Below, piece by piece: positions 50,375 through 60,224 of a stretch of 64,000 nt of DNA (positions are counted from its first letter, which is position 1; each line of letters begins with the position of its first letter). The stretch comes from Nitrosomonadales bacterium (GTDB lineage: Bacteria > Pseudomonadota > Gammaproteobacteria > Burkholderiales > Gallionellaceae): NCBI GenBank assembly GCA_016716325.1, contig JADJWO010000001.1:248001-312000 (forward strand), written 5' to 3'. Under the pieces are notes generated by a model that worked only from the letters and a program-made list of their open reading frames with translations, did not search any database and had not been told where the DNA came from. A program made the translations under genes and the position numbers.

Positions 50375-52150
50375 ATGAGCAAAGAGAACTTCATCGCTGC
50401 GCAGCAGGGACAGAAACTGACTCTGGCGTTCGTGCTGCGCTGGCTGGTGCGCGACGATATGGTGTCGGAAGCCGAGGCGGAGCGGCTGATCAGGAATCAC
50501 AAGGCTGGTCACGCGCATCCGCTGATCGTGCTGGGTGAACAGAAGTGGCGCAGTTCCCTGCCGCCCAACAAGCTGCTGACCATCGAATTCCTCACCGAGT
50601 GGCTGTCGGCACATATCGGCATGCCGTATTTCCATATCGACCCGCTGCAACTGAATTTCGGGGGCGTCGCCAACATCGTTTCAAAATCCTACGCCGAACG
50701 GCTCAAGATCATGCCGGTCAAGGTCGGCGACCGCGAGGTGACGATCGCTACCGCCGAGCCGTTCATCACCGACTGGGTGGGCGATCTGGAGCGCATTCTC
50801 AATATGAAGGTCAGGCTGGTGATGGCCAGTCCGCTCGACATCAACCGTTACCTGCCCGAAATCTACAGTCTTGCCCACTCGGTGCAGCTTGCGAACAAGG
50901 CGAAGACCGGATCGTCCGTCGGCGTGCAGAATTTCGAGCAACTGGTTGAACTGGGTAAGAACAAGAATCTGGATGCCAACGAGCAGCATGTCGTCACGCT
51001 GGTCGACTGGCTGTTCAAGTATGCCTTCGAGCAGCGGGCCAGCGATATCCACCTTGAACCGCGCCGGGACGCCTGCGTCGTGCGTTTCCGCATCGACGGG
51101 GTGTTGCATCAGGTCTATCAGTTGCCCATCCCGGTCACCAACGCCATCACCAACCGCATCAAGCTGCTGGGGCGCATGGATATGGTGGAGAAGCGCAGGC
51201 CGCAGGACGGACGCATCAAGACGGTAAGCGCGGACGGCGACGAGATCGAACTGCGCCTGTCCACCATGCCGACCGCTTTCGGCGAGAAACTGGTGATGCG
51301 TATCTTCGATCCGGAGATCCTGGTGAAGAATTTTGCCGACCTGGGTTTCTCGCGCGAACAGACCGTGCTGTGGAACGATTGGACATGCCAGCCCAACGGC
51401 ATCATCCTGGTGACCGGGCCGACCGGATCGGGCAAGACCACCACGCTGTATTCCACGCTGAAGCAGCTCGCCACCCCGGAGGTGAATGTCTGCACGGTGG
51501 AAGACCCGATCGAGATGATCGAACCGGCGTTCAACCAGATGCAGGTGCAACGCAGCATAGGACTGAACTTCGCAGACGGGATCCGTACCCTGTTGCGGCA
51601 GGACCCGGATGTCATCATGGTGGGCGAGATCCGTGACATGGAAACTGCCGAGATGGCGATCCAGGCCGCGCTGACCGGGCATCTGGTGCTGTCTTCGCTG
51701 CATACCAACGATGCCCCCTCCGCAGTTACGCGTCTGCTGGAACTGGGCGTGCCGCCCTACCTGCTCAATTCGACGCTGCTGGGGGTGATGGCGCAACGCC
51801 TGGTGCGCACCTTGTGCCCCCATTGCAAGGCAACGGGCGAGATCAGTAACGAGGTCTGGCAGGAACTGGTCAGCCCCTGGAAGTCCGCAAAACCTGCGCA
51901 AGTGAGCGTGGCCAGCGGTTGTCTCGAATGCCGCATGACCGGCTATCGGGGGCGCACCGGTATCTACGAGATGCTGCCGCTCAGCGCAGAGATGAAGAAG
52001 CTGGTGGTCAGGGATGCCGAGTTGAACCGGATCAAGGCGCTGGCGCGGCAAGAGGGCATGATGCCGTTGCGCCTGAGCGGGGCGGAGAAGGTTGCGACCG
52101 GGCAGACTACCGCCGAGGAGATCATCAAGGTCGCGCCGCCGTCGGATTGA
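50375..52150 (+). CDS. GspE/PilB-family secretion or pilus assembly ATPase
   Basis: A 591-residue ATPase of the type II secretion/type IV pilus superfamily. An N-terminal MshEN-like domain (residues about 40-170) precedes the core: Walker A GPTGSGKTTTLYSTL near residue 348, the Asp box VEDPIEMIEPAFNQMQVQ, Walker B DVIMVGEIRDMETAEMA and the His box HLVLSSLHTNDAPSA. Cys pairs CPHC (about 484) and CLEC (about 515) form the zinc finger. No other pilus or secretion genes are nearby, so it is an orphan here. The ATG at 50375 is preferred over upstream in-frame codons, which derive from repeat sequence. Confidence 0.92.
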   Translation: MSKENFIAAQQGQKLTLAFVLRWLVRDDMVSEAEAERLIRNHKAGHAHPLIVLGEQKWRSSLPPNKLLTIEFLTEWLSAHIGMPYFHIDPLQLNFGGVANIVSKSYAERLKIMPVKVGDREVTIATAEPFITDWVGDLERILNMKVRLVMASPLDINRYLPEIYSLAHSVQLANKAKTGSSVGVQNFEQLVELGKNKNLDANEQHVVTLVDWLFKYAFEQRASDIHLEPRRDACVVRFRIDGVLHQVYQLPIPVTNAITNRIKLLGRMDMVEKRRPQDGRIKTVSADGDEIELRLSTMPTAFGEKLVMRIFDPEILVKNFADLGFSREQTVLWNDWTCQPNGIILVTGPTGSGKTTTLYSTLKQLATPEVNVCTVEDPIEMIEPAFNQMQVQRSIGLNFADGIRTLLRQDPDVIMVGEIRDMETAEMAIQAALTGHLVLSSLHTNDAPSAVTRLLELGVPPYLLNSTLLGVMAQRLVRTLCPHCKATGEISNEVWQELVSPWKSAKPAQVSVASGCLECRMTGYRGRTGIYEMLPLSAEMKKLVVRDAELNRIKALARQEGMMPLRLSGAEKVATGQTTAEEIIKVAPPSD

Positions 52151-52169
52151 CGCGCTACCGAGTTTTTCC

Positions 52170-52952
52170 ATGAAAATCATCCAGTCCCGCGACAATCCTT
52201 TTTTCAGGGAGCTTTCCCGGCTTGCCGGTTCGGCGCGCCAGCGCAGCAAGGCCAACCAGACGTTGCTGGACGGCACGCATTTGCTGGCGGCCTGTCTGGA
52301 TAGCGGCAGGCGGCCAAAACACATTCTTTTGAATGCGGCGGCATTGCAGGATGCCGAGATCGCTGCGCTGCTCGAACGCGCGAACGGGGTGCCGGTCGCC
52401 CAACTGGACGACAGGCTGTTCGCGGAACTCAGCGAATTGAAGACGCCGACGGGCATTCTCGCGCTGATCGATTTGCCGCAACCGGAAGTGCCGGTTGCGG
52501 ACAGTCGTTTTTCATTACTGCTGGAAGATATCCAGGATCCCGGCAATCTGGGCTCGATATTGCGTTCCGCCGCTGCGGCAGGATGCGATGCCGTATTCCT
52601 GTCCAAGGGGTGTGCGGACGCGTGGTCGCCCAAGGTACTGCGCGCCGCGATGGGCGGACATTTTGCGCTGCATATCCATGAACGACAGGATTTGCCGGAT
52701 GTCGCCAGGTCGTTCGCAGGTGCATTGCTGGCGACCGGTTTGCGGGGTGGGCGCAGTCTGTACGATTGCGACCTGTCCGGCAATGTCGCCTTCATGATCG
52801 GCAACGAGGGCGCGGGATTGTCCGATGGGTTGCTGCATCTCGCCACGCGCACGATCATCATTCCCATGTCCGGCAAGATCGAGTCGCTGAATGCCGCTGC
52901 TGCCGCTGCAATCTGCCTGTTCGAGGCGGTACGGCAGCGACGGGCGCACTGA
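52170..52952 (+). CDS. SpoU/TrmH-family RNA 2'-O-methyltransferase
   Basis: A 260-residue SPOUT methyltransferase: an N-terminal substrate-binding domain (SRDNPFFRELSRLAGSARQRSKANQTLLDGTHLL), then the knot motifs DIQDPGNLGSILRSAAAAG, FMIGNEGAGLS and IPMSGKIESLNAAAAAAICL. It resembles RlmB-type rRNA methyltransferases; the exact target nucleotide is not deducible. It follows the ATPase gene by 19 bp. Confidence 0.9.
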   Translation: MKIIQSRDNPFFRELSRLAGSARQRSKANQTLLDGTHLLAACLDSGRRPKHILLNAAALQDAEIAALLERANGVPVAQLDDRLFAELSELKTPTGILALIDLPQPEVPVADSRFSLLLEDIQDPGNLGSILRSAAAAGCDAVFLSKGCADAWSPKVLRAAMGGHFALHIHERQDLPDVARSFAGALLATGLRGGRSLYDCDLSGNVAFMIGNEGAGLSDGLLHLATRTIIIPMSGKIESLNAAAAAAICLFEAVRQRRAH

Positions 52953-52999
52953 CCTCGTCGGTTTTCGCCGGTTTTTCGGGCGCGGACGGGTCAAATGCC

Positions 53000-53027
53000 T
53001 TGACCAACAAGCTCATTTCGCTATAAT
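53000..53027 (+). promoter_or_regulatory. strong sigma-70 promoter of rpsF
   Basis: TTGACC (53000-53005), 16-bp spacer, TATAAT (53022-53027). Transcription would start near 53034 and give a leader of about 80 nt. Confidence 0.8.
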
Positions 53028-53033
53028 GCGCGC

Positions 53034-53100
53034 CCCTGTGAGGCTGAGATCGGCCTCGCATACCTTGCTCCACCGCTTCGCATGGCGGGGGGCTTTATAA
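53034..53100 (+). promoter_or_regulatory. possible S6:S18 autoregulatory leader of rpsF
   Basis: The leader can form AGGC/GCCT and CCGC/GCGG hairpins, the latter starting with an exposed CACCG. Known rpsF leaders present a CCG element in a stem-loop that mimics the S6:S18 site on 16S rRNA. The match is by position and short motif only. Confidence 0.35.
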
Positions 53101-53116
53101 CCACAAGGAGATGTTA

Positions 53117-53491
53117 ATGCGTCATTACGAAATCGTCTTTATCGTGCATCCCGACCAGAGCGAGCAAGTGCCCGCGATGATCGAGCGTTATCGCACGCTG
53201 GTCACCGGCAACGGCGGCCATATCCACCGTCTGGAAGACTGGGGGCGCCGCCAGTTGGCTTATCCGATCCAGAAGATCCACAAGGCACACTACGTGCTGA
53301 TGAATATCGAATGCAACCAGGAAACACTGGACGAGCTGGAACACGCGTTCCGCTTCAATGATGCCGTGTTGCGTCATCTGACCGTCAAGACCAAGGCTGC
53401 CGTCACCGAGCCGTCCGCGATGATGAAGGACGAAAAATCCCGTTCCGTGCTGAGCGAGACTGCTGCCCCTGTCGCAGAAGCTGCCGCCTGA
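53117..53491 (+). CDS. rpsF: 30S ribosomal protein S6
   Basis: A 124-residue S6 ([44 protein letters not shown]). The second of two in-frame ATGs is chosen because AAGGAG lies eight bases before it. The C-terminal tail ([21 protein letters not shown]) is species-variable. rpsR follows after 42 bp; priB, often present between these genes in betaproteobacteria, is absent. Confidence 0.96.
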   Translation: MRHYEIVFIVHPDQSEQVPAMIERYRTLVTGNGGHIHRLEDWGRRQLAYPIQKIHKAHYVLMNIECNQETLDELEHAFRFNDAVLRHLTVKTKAAVTEPSAMMKDEKSRSVLSETAAPVAEAAA

Positions 53492-53533
53492 GCGTTGGCG
53501 CATCGATAATATTTGGAATTCTAAGGAAACAAC

Positions 53534-53806
53534 ATGGCACGCATAGACAAAAAGAAAGACGACAAGAACAAGCGTTCTTCCCGCAACAACCTTTTCAAGC
53601 GCCGCAAGTTCTGCCGCTTTACGGTCGAGAAGATCGCCGAGGTGGACTACAAGGACGTGAACATCCTCAAGGAGTTCATCTCCGAGAACGGCAAGCTGAT
53701 CCCGGCTCGCATCACCGGCACCAAGACGCGCTATCAGCGTCAATTGAGCACCGCGGTGAAGCGCGCGCGTTTCCTGGCTTTGTTGCCCTATACTGATTTG
53801 CACTAA
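53534..53806 (+). CDS. rpsR: 30S ribosomal protein S18
   Basis: A 90-residue S18 with the conserved [19 protein letters not shown] and [23 protein letters not shown]. The N-terminus is very basic ([18 protein letters not shown]). It forms a dimer with S6 on the ribosome platform. Confidence 0.97.
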   Translation: MARIDKKKDDKNKRSSRNNLFKRRKFCRFTVEKIAEVDYKDVNILKEFISENGKLIPARITGTKTRYQRQLSTAVKRARFLALLPYTDLH

Positions 53807-53817
53807 GGAGCGAAGTC

Positions 53818-54267
53818 ATGCAGATTATTTTGATGGAAAAGGTGACCAACCTCGGTCAATTGGGCGATGTGGTCAAGGTCAAGAACGGTTTTGCGCGTAA
53901 CTACCTGATCCCGCAAGGTAAGGCCAAGCGTGCGACCGCTGCCAACATGGCCGAGTTCGAAGCGCGCCGTGCCGAGCTGGAAGCGGCCGACAAGGCCAAG
54001 CTGGCCGATGCGCAAGCGCGCGGTGAAAAGCTGGCCGGATTGACCGTACAGATCGTGCAAAAGGCGGGCGTGGACGGCAAGCTGTTCGGTTCCGTTACCA
54101 ATGCCGATATCGCGGCTGCACTGGCAGCGCAGGGCTTCGACGTGGAAAAGTCGCAAGTGCGCATGGCGGAAGGCCATCTCAAGCAGATCGGCGACCATCC
54201 TGCCAGCATCGCGTTGCACACCGATGTGGTCGTGGACATCACCGTGTCGGTACTCGGCGAACAGTAA
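53818..54267 (+). CDS. rplI: 50S ribosomal protein L9
   Basis: A 149-residue L9: N-terminal domain [36 protein letters not shown], a long connecting helix, and the C-terminal domain with [21 protein letters not shown] precedes the ATG. Last gene of the rpsF-rpsR-rplI set, before a terminator. Confidence 0.97.
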   Translation: MQIILMEKVTNLGQLGDVVKVKNGFARNYLIPQGKAKRATAANMAEFEARRAELEAADKAKLADAQARGEKLAGLTVQIVQKAGVDGKLFGSVTNADIAAALAAQGFDVEKSQVRMAEGHLKQIGDHPASIALHTDVVVDITVSVLGEQ

Positions 54268-54293
54268 TCCGTTCCCGTTATCAAGGCGACAAG

Positions 54294-54318
54294 AAAGGAC
54301 TGGCGACAGTCCTTTTTT
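54294..54318 (+). terminator. intrinsic terminator after rplI
   Basis: AAAGGACTG / CAGTCCTTT stem with loop GCGA followed by Ts. Confidence 0.9.
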
Positions 54319-54362
54319 GTTTCCATAAATCGGAGCGGGGCGGGTAAAATGCATTCCCCCTC

Positions 54363-55769
54363 ATGGCAGGTGACCGGTTTATTCCAATGCAGAACTTTTC
54401 CAACTCAGATGCACAGATCGACCAGATCAAACTGCCGCCGCATTCGGTGGAGGCCGAGCAGTCGGTGTTGGGTGGCCTGTTGCTCGAGGCGAGCGCACTG
54501 GACAAGATCGCCGATCTGGTCACCGACGATGATTTTTACCGCAGCGAGCATCGTCTGATCTATCGCCAGATCGTCCGGCTGAGCGAGATGGCCAAGCCGG
54601 TGGATGTCATCACGGTGGCCGAGGCGCTGGAGATCGCCGGCGACCTGGACAAGGTCGGCGGCTTGCCTTATCTGGGGAGCCTTGCGCAGAACGTGCCGTC
54701 GGCAGCCAATATCCGCCGCTATGGCGAGATCGTGCGCGAACGTTCCATCATGCGCAGGCTGGCGAAAGTCGGCACCGATATTTCGAACAGCGCATACAAC
54801 CCAGTCGGACGCGATGCCGCGCAATTGCTGGACGAAGCTGAAAGCATGGTATTCGAGATCGCCGAGGCAGGCTCGCGCGGCAAGCAGGGTTTCAAAGGCA
54901 TGCCGCCGCTGTTGAACGAGGTGGTGGAGCGCATCGAGACGCTATACAGTCGCGAGAATCAGAGTGATGTGACCGGCACGGCAACCGGCTTCACCGATCT
55001 GGACCGTATGACGTCGGGGCTGCAGAAAGGCGATCTGGTCATCGTGGCAGGCCGTCCGAGCATGGGCAAGACGGCGTTCTCGATCAACATCGCCGAGAAC
55101 GTGGCGCTGGACAGCAAGTTGCCGGTGGCGATCTTCAGTATGGAGATGGGCGCCACGCAACTGGCGATGCGCATGCTTGGCTCGGTCGGCAAACTAAACC
55201 AGCACGATCTGCGCACCGGGCGTTTGCAGGATGACGATTGGGGGCGGCTGACCCATGCGCTCGGCAAGCTTAACGACGCGCCTATCCATATCGACGAGAG
55301 TGCCGCGCTGACGGCGCTGGAAGTGCGCGCACGGGCGCGTCGCCTGCATCGCCAGAATCAGGGGCTCGGACTGATCGTGGTGGATTATCTGCAGTTGATG
55401 AGTTCCAACTCGAGCAAGGCCAGCGAGAACCGGGCGACCGAGATTTCGGAAATCTCCCGCTCGCTGAAGGCGCTGGCCAAGGAACTGGAAGTGCCGGTGA
55501 TCGCGCTGTCGCAGCTCAACCGCAGCCTGGAGCAGCGTCCCAACAAGCGTCCGGTGATGTCCGACCTGCGCGAATCCGGCGCGATCGAGCAGGATGCCGA
55601 CCTGATCCTGTTCATCTATCGCGACGAAGTCTACAACAGCGACTCGCCCGATCAGGGCAAGGCGGAGATCATCATCGGCAAGCAGCGCAACGGGCCGATC
55701 GGCAAGGTGGAGCTGGCGTTCCGCGGCGAATATACGCGCTTCGACAATCTGGCTTCCGGCAGTTATTGA
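54363..55769 (+). CDS. dnaB: replicative DNA helicase DnaB
   Basis: A 468-residue DnaB: an N-terminal collar domain (PHSVEAEQSVLGGLLLEASALDKIADLV), a linker helix, then the RecA-like motor with Walker A AGRPSMGKTAF near residue 228, FSMEMGATQLAMRML, Walker B LIVVDYLQLMSS and SQLNRSLEQRPNKRPVMSDLRESGAIEQDADLI. The first ATG is used; ATG 54387 (MQNFSN) is an alternative. No inserted intein. It follows the rplI terminator by 45 bp. Confidence 0.96.
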   Translation: MAGDRFIPMQNFSNSDAQIDQIKLPPHSVEAEQSVLGGLLLEASALDKIADLVTDDDFYRSEHRLIYRQIVRLSEMAKPVDVITVAEALEIAGDLDKVGGLPYLGSLAQNVPSAANIRRYGEIVRERSIMRRLAKVGTDISNSAYNPVGRDAAQLLDEAESMVFEIAEAGSRGKQGFKGMPPLLNEVVERIETLYSRENQSDVTGTATGFTDLDRMTSGLQKGDLVIVAGRPSMGKTAFSINIAENVALDSKLPVAIFSMEMGATQLAMRMLGSVGKLNQHDLRTGRLQDDDWGRLTHALGKLNDAPIHIDESAALTALEVRARARRLHRQNQGLGLIVVDYLQLMSSNSSKASENRATEISEISRSLKALAKELEVPVIALSQLNRSLEQRPNKRPVMSDLRESGAIEQDADLILFIYRDEVYNSDSPDQGKAEIIIGKQRNGPIGKVELAFRGEYTRFDNLASGSY

Positions 55770-55784
55770 TCAATGCGATTTTGT

Positions 55785-55813
55785 TTGAAGCGCGCATTTG
55801 TTTCGGATACAAT
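55785..55813 (+). promoter_or_regulatory. promoter of tRNA-Val
   Basis: TTGAAG (55785-55790), 17-bp spacer, TACAAT (55808-55813), followed by a GC-rich start region typical of stable-RNA promoters. Confidence 0.65.
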
Positions 55814-55825
55814 GCGCGTCCTTTT

Positions 55826-55902
55826 AGGCGCGTAGCTCAGCTGGTTAGAGCACTACCTTGACATGGTAGGGGTCGTTGGTTCGAGTCCAATCGTGCCTAC
55901 CA
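55826..55902 (+). tRNA. tRNA-Val (anticodon GAC)
   Basis: A 77-nt tRNA with encoded CCA. The acceptor stem AGGCGCG pairs with CGTGCCT (one G-T). The D arm has AGCTCAGCTGGTTAGAGC, the anticodon loop TTGACAT (GAC at 55860-55862), and the T arm has GGTTCGAGTCC. Confidence 0.95.
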
Positions 55903-55950
55903 ACATTTCGAGTGCGGCATGGCCGCACTTTGTATTTTTGGAATAGAAGC

Positions 55951-57864
55951 ATGCCTGTCATTACTTTGCCGGACGGTTCACAGCGCAGTTTCGCGCAGCC
56001 TGTCACTGTTGCTGACGTTGCGCTCAGCATCGGGGCGGGTCTGGCGCGCGCCGCACTGGCCGGAAAAGTGGACGGCAAGCTGGTGGACACCTCGCACCTG
56101 ATTTCGCAGGACGCGGCATTGGCCATCATCACTGACAAGGATGCGGATGGGATCGAGGTCATCCGCCATTCGACAGCGCACTTGCTGGCCTACGCGGTGA
56201 AGGAGTTGTTTCCCGATGCGCAGGTGACCATCGGGCCGGTCATCGAAAACGGCTTCTACTACGATTTTTCATATCATCGCCCGTTCACCCCGGAAGATCT
56301 GCTCGCCATCGAGAGACGCATGGCGCAACTCGCCAAGCAGGACATCCCGGTAACGCGCAAGGTATTGCCGCGCGACGAGGCGGTAGATTACTTCAGGGGT
56401 ATCAACGAGCATTACAAGGCCGAGATCATCGCATCCATTCCGGCCGACCAGGATGTGTCGCTCTATACCGAGGGTGATTTCACCGACCTGTGCCGCGGCC
56501 CGCACGTGCCGTCTACCGGCAAACTGAAAGCCTTCAAGCTGATGAAGCTGGCCGGAGCCTACTGGCGCGGCGACTCGAAGAACGAGATGCTGCAGCGTAT
56601 CTACGGTACGGCATGGGCGAAAAAAGAAGAGCTGGATGCCTATCTGCATCAACTCGAAGAGGCCGAGAAACGCGACCATCGCAAGTTGGCGAAACAGCTG
56701 GATCTTTTCCACATGCAGGATTCATCTCCGGGTATGGTGTTCTGGCATCCCAAGGGCTGGACTTTGTGGCAGGAAGTCGAGCAGTACATGCGCACGAAGT
56801 TCCGCGAGTACGACTATCAGGAGGTTCGCACGCCGTCGATCATGGACAAGGCGCTGTGGGAAAAATCGGGACACTGGGAAAATTACCATGAACACATGTT
56901 CACCACGGCATCGGAGAATCGCGACTATGCCGTGAAGCCGATGAACTGCCCCGGTCATGTGCAGATTTTCAACCACGGTCTGCACAGTTATCGCGACCTG
57001 CCGTTACGTCTTGCCGAGTTTGGCTCCTGCCACCGCAACGAGACATCGGGTTCCCTGCACGGCCTGATGCGGGTGCGCGGATTCACGCAGGACGACGCGC
57101 ATATCTTCTGCACGGAAGAGCAGGTCGAATCGGAAGTGTCGCATTTCATCGTGATGCTGAACGAGGTATATCGCGACTTCGGATTCAACGAGGTGATCGT
57201 CAAATTGTCCACCCGCCCGGATAAGCGGGTCGGGTCGGACGAGACATGGGACAGGGCGGAGGCCGGGCTGGCCGCTGCCATGCAGCAGAACGGACTTGAA
57301 TACGAAGTGCAGCCGGGCGAGGGGGCATTCTATGGTCCCAAGGCGGAGTTCACGCTGAAAGACAGCCTCGGCCGCCTGTGGCAGTGCGGCACGATACAAC
57401 TGGATTTCAACCTGCCGGTACGTCTCGGGGCGGAGTTCGTCGACGAGGACAACGCGCGCAAACCACCGGTGATGTTGCATCGCGCCATCCTCGGTTCGAT
57501 GGAGCGTTTCATCGGTATCCTGATCGAGCATCATGCGGGTGCATTCCCGTTGTGGCTGTCGCCGATGCAGGTGGTGCTGATGAATATTTCGCAGGCGCAG
57601 GAAGAATATGCGACGCAGGTGGCGCGAGTTTTGCGCGAAGCCGGGCTGCGCGTGCAACTAGATTTGCGCAACGAGAAGATTACCTATAAAATACGCGAAC
57701 ATAGCCTGCAGAAAATGCCTTATCAGCTGATTGTCGGTGATAAGGAGATGGCAGGGAATTTGGTGGCCGTGCGTACCCGTGGCGGTGAAGATCTCGGACA
57801 GATGACGCTGGAAGCTTTGCTTCAGCGTCTGGTTTCCGAAGTCAGGTCGGGTAGCACGGCTTAA
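55951..57864 (+). CDS. thrS: threonyl-tRNA synthetase
   Basis: A 637-residue class II synthetase: a TGS domain ([28 protein letters not shown]), an editing domain ([34 protein letters not shown]), the catalytic core with zinc ligand Cys in [12 protein letters not shown] and motif 2 [29 protein letters not shown], and a C-terminal anticodon-binding domain. Full length. It starts the thrS-infC-rpmI-rplT-pheS-pheT-ihfA order. Confidence 0.97.
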   Translation: MPVITLPDGSQRSFAQPVTVADVALSIGAGLARAALAGKVDGKLVDTSHLISQDAALAIITDKDADGIEVIRHSTAHLLAYAVKELFPDAQVTIGPVIENGFYYDFSYHRPFTPEDLLAIERRMAQLAKQDIPVTRKVLPRDEAVDYFRGINEHYKAEIIASIPADQDVSLYTEGDFTDLCRGPHVPSTGKLKAFKLMKLAGAYWRGDSKNEMLQRIYGTAWAKKEELDAYLHQLEEAEKRDHRKLAKQLDLFHMQDSSPGMVFWHPKGWTLWQEVEQYMRTKFREYDYQEVRTPSIMDKALWEKSGHWENYHEHMFTTASENRDYAVKPMNCPGHVQIFNHGLHSYRDLPLRLAEFGSCHRNETSGSLHGLMRVRGFTQDDAHIFCTEEQVESEVSHFIVMLNEVYRDFGFNEVIVKLSTRPDKRVGSDETWDRAEAGLAAAMQQNGLEYEVQPGEGAFYGPKAEFTLKDSLGRLWQCGTIQLDFNLPVRLGAEFVDEDNARKPPVMLHRAILGSMERFIGILIEHHAGAFPLWLSPMQVVLMNISQAQEEYATQVARVLREAGLRVQLDLRNEKITYKIREHSLQKMPYQLIVGDKEMAGNLVAVRTRGGEDLGQMTLEALLQRLVSEVRSGSTA

Positions 57865-57888
57865 GTATTGTCAAACGGAGATATTGCA

Positions 57889-58413
57889 ATAGCACAGGAT
57901 AAATCGCAGCGCTTGAACGAGATGATCACGGCACCACAGGTGCGACTCATCGGTGTCGAAAAAGAGCCCCTCGGGATTGTTAACATTGCAGAAGCTTTGC
58001 GTTTGGCAGGCGAAGCAGAGCTGGACCTGGTGGAGATTTCTCCGTTGGCGGAGCCGCCGGTATGCCGCATCATGGATTTCGGCAAGTTCAAATATGCCGA
58101 AAGCAAGAAACAGCATGAGGCCAAGCTCAGGCAGAAGCAGGTACAGATCAAGGAGATCAAGTTCCGCCCGGGTACCGACGAAGGCGATTACAACATCAAG
58201 TTGCGCAACCTGATCAAATTCTTGCAGGACGGCGACAAGACCAAGATCACGCTGCGTTTTCGCGGTCGTGAGATGGCCCACCAGGAGATCGGCATGCGCC
58301 TGATCGAACGTGTCAGGGCTGACCTGGAAGAACATGGTGTGGTCGAGCAGTTTCCCAAGATGGAAGGCCGGCAGATGGTGATGGTGTTATCGCCCAAAGC
58401 CAAGAAGAAATAA
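57889..58413 (+). CDS. infC: translation initiation factor IF-3
   Basis: A 174-residue IF-3: N-domain [36 protein letters not shown]-domain [28 protein letters not shown] and [12 protein letters not shown]. There is no ATG: GGAG at 57877-57880 is eight bases before an ATA codon (57889), which would give AQDKSQR directly after the initiator. ATT 57883 and TTG 57868 are alternatives. Rare start codons are how IF-3 represses its own translation. Confidence 0.92.
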   Translation: MAQDKSQRLNEMITAPQVRLIGVEKEPLGIVNIAEALRLAGEAELDLVEISPLAEPPVCRIMDFGKFKYAESKKQHEAKLRQKQVQIKEIKFRPGTDEGDYNIKLRNLIKFLQDGDKTKITLRFRGREMAHQEIGMRLIERVRADLEEHGVVEQFPKMEGRQMVMVLSPKAKKK

Positions 58414-58546
58414 GTTTCATATCGCTTCAGCAGCAGGGGCCGGCTGGAACGATAGCGGTACAACAGATCCCCGAATAAAAAGTGGTGTGCGGGTCATCAA
58501 GTTTTTCCACCGGAAAACACCTGGCACCATAACTTAAGGAGCAGTC

Positions 58547-58744
58547 ATGCCCAAGATGAAAACCAAAAGCGGAGCGGCCAAGCGGTTCAAGGTTCGCGCC
58601 GGTGGCAGCGTCAAGCGCTCGCAAGCGTTCAAGCGCCACATCCTGACCAAGAAGACCACCAAGAGCAAACGCCAGCTGCGCGGTACGACCGAGGTCCATG
58701 CAACCAATACATCATCGGTTCGCGCCATGATGCCTTACGCTTAA
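58547..58744 (+). CDS. rpmI: 50S ribosomal protein L35
   Basis: A 65-residue L35 ([46 protein letters not shown]). AAGGAG lies before the ATG. The 133-bp leader after infC could hold an L20-binding operator, as in other bacteria, but I see no clear match. Confidence 0.97.
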   Translation: MPKMKTKSGAAKRFKVRAGGSVKRSQAFKRHILTKKTTKSKRQLRGTTEVHATNTSSVRAMMPYA

Positions 58745-58754
58745 GGAGCCGATC

Positions 58755-59114
58755 ATGCCAAGAGTAAAACGTGGAGTAGTCGCGCGCGCCAGCCACAAGA
58801 AGGTGATCGCGCAGGCCAAGGGTTATCGCGGTCGCCGCAAGAACGTGTACCGCATCGCCAAGCAGGCGGTGATGAAAGCCGGACAATATGCCTATCGTGA
58901 CCGTCGCCAGAGGAAGCGTCAGTTCCGCACCTTGTGGATCGCGCGTATCAATGCGGCCGCACGCGAGCAGGGCATGAGCTACAGCACCTTCATGAACGGC
59001 CTGAAAAAAGCGTCGATCCAGGTCGATCGAAAGGTGTTGTCGGACATCGCCGTGTTCGACAAGGCGGCGTTTGCACAATTCGTGGTGCAAGCCAAAGCCA
59101 GCCTCGGTGTTTGA
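58755..59114 (+). CDS. rplT: 50S ribosomal protein L20
   Basis: A 119-residue L20, full length: [39 protein letters not shown] and [29 protein letters not shown]. It binds 23S rRNA early in 50S assembly. Ten bases after rpmI. Confidence 0.97.
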   Translation: MPRVKRGVVARASHKKVIAQAKGYRGRRKNVYRIAKQAVMKAGQYAYRDRRQRKRQFRTLWIARINAAAREQGMSYSTFMNGLKKASIQVDRKVLSDIAVFDKAAFAQFVVQAKASLGV

Positions 59115-59132
59115 TTGGAAAGATTGAAAGGC

Positions 59133-59159
59133 AAAGGAGGCGTTCCGCGCCTCCTTTTT
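59133..59159 (+). terminator. intrinsic terminator between rplT and pheS
   Basis: AAAGGAGGCG / CGCCTCCTTT stem with loop TTCCG and trailing Ts. pheST expression would need read-through or its own promoter. Confidence 0.85.
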
Positions 59160-59196
59160 CGTTTGCGGTAGCCCTTTGGGGATGTTGGTGTCATAA

Positions 59197-60222
<1,026 letters not shown>

Positions 60223-60224
60223 AC

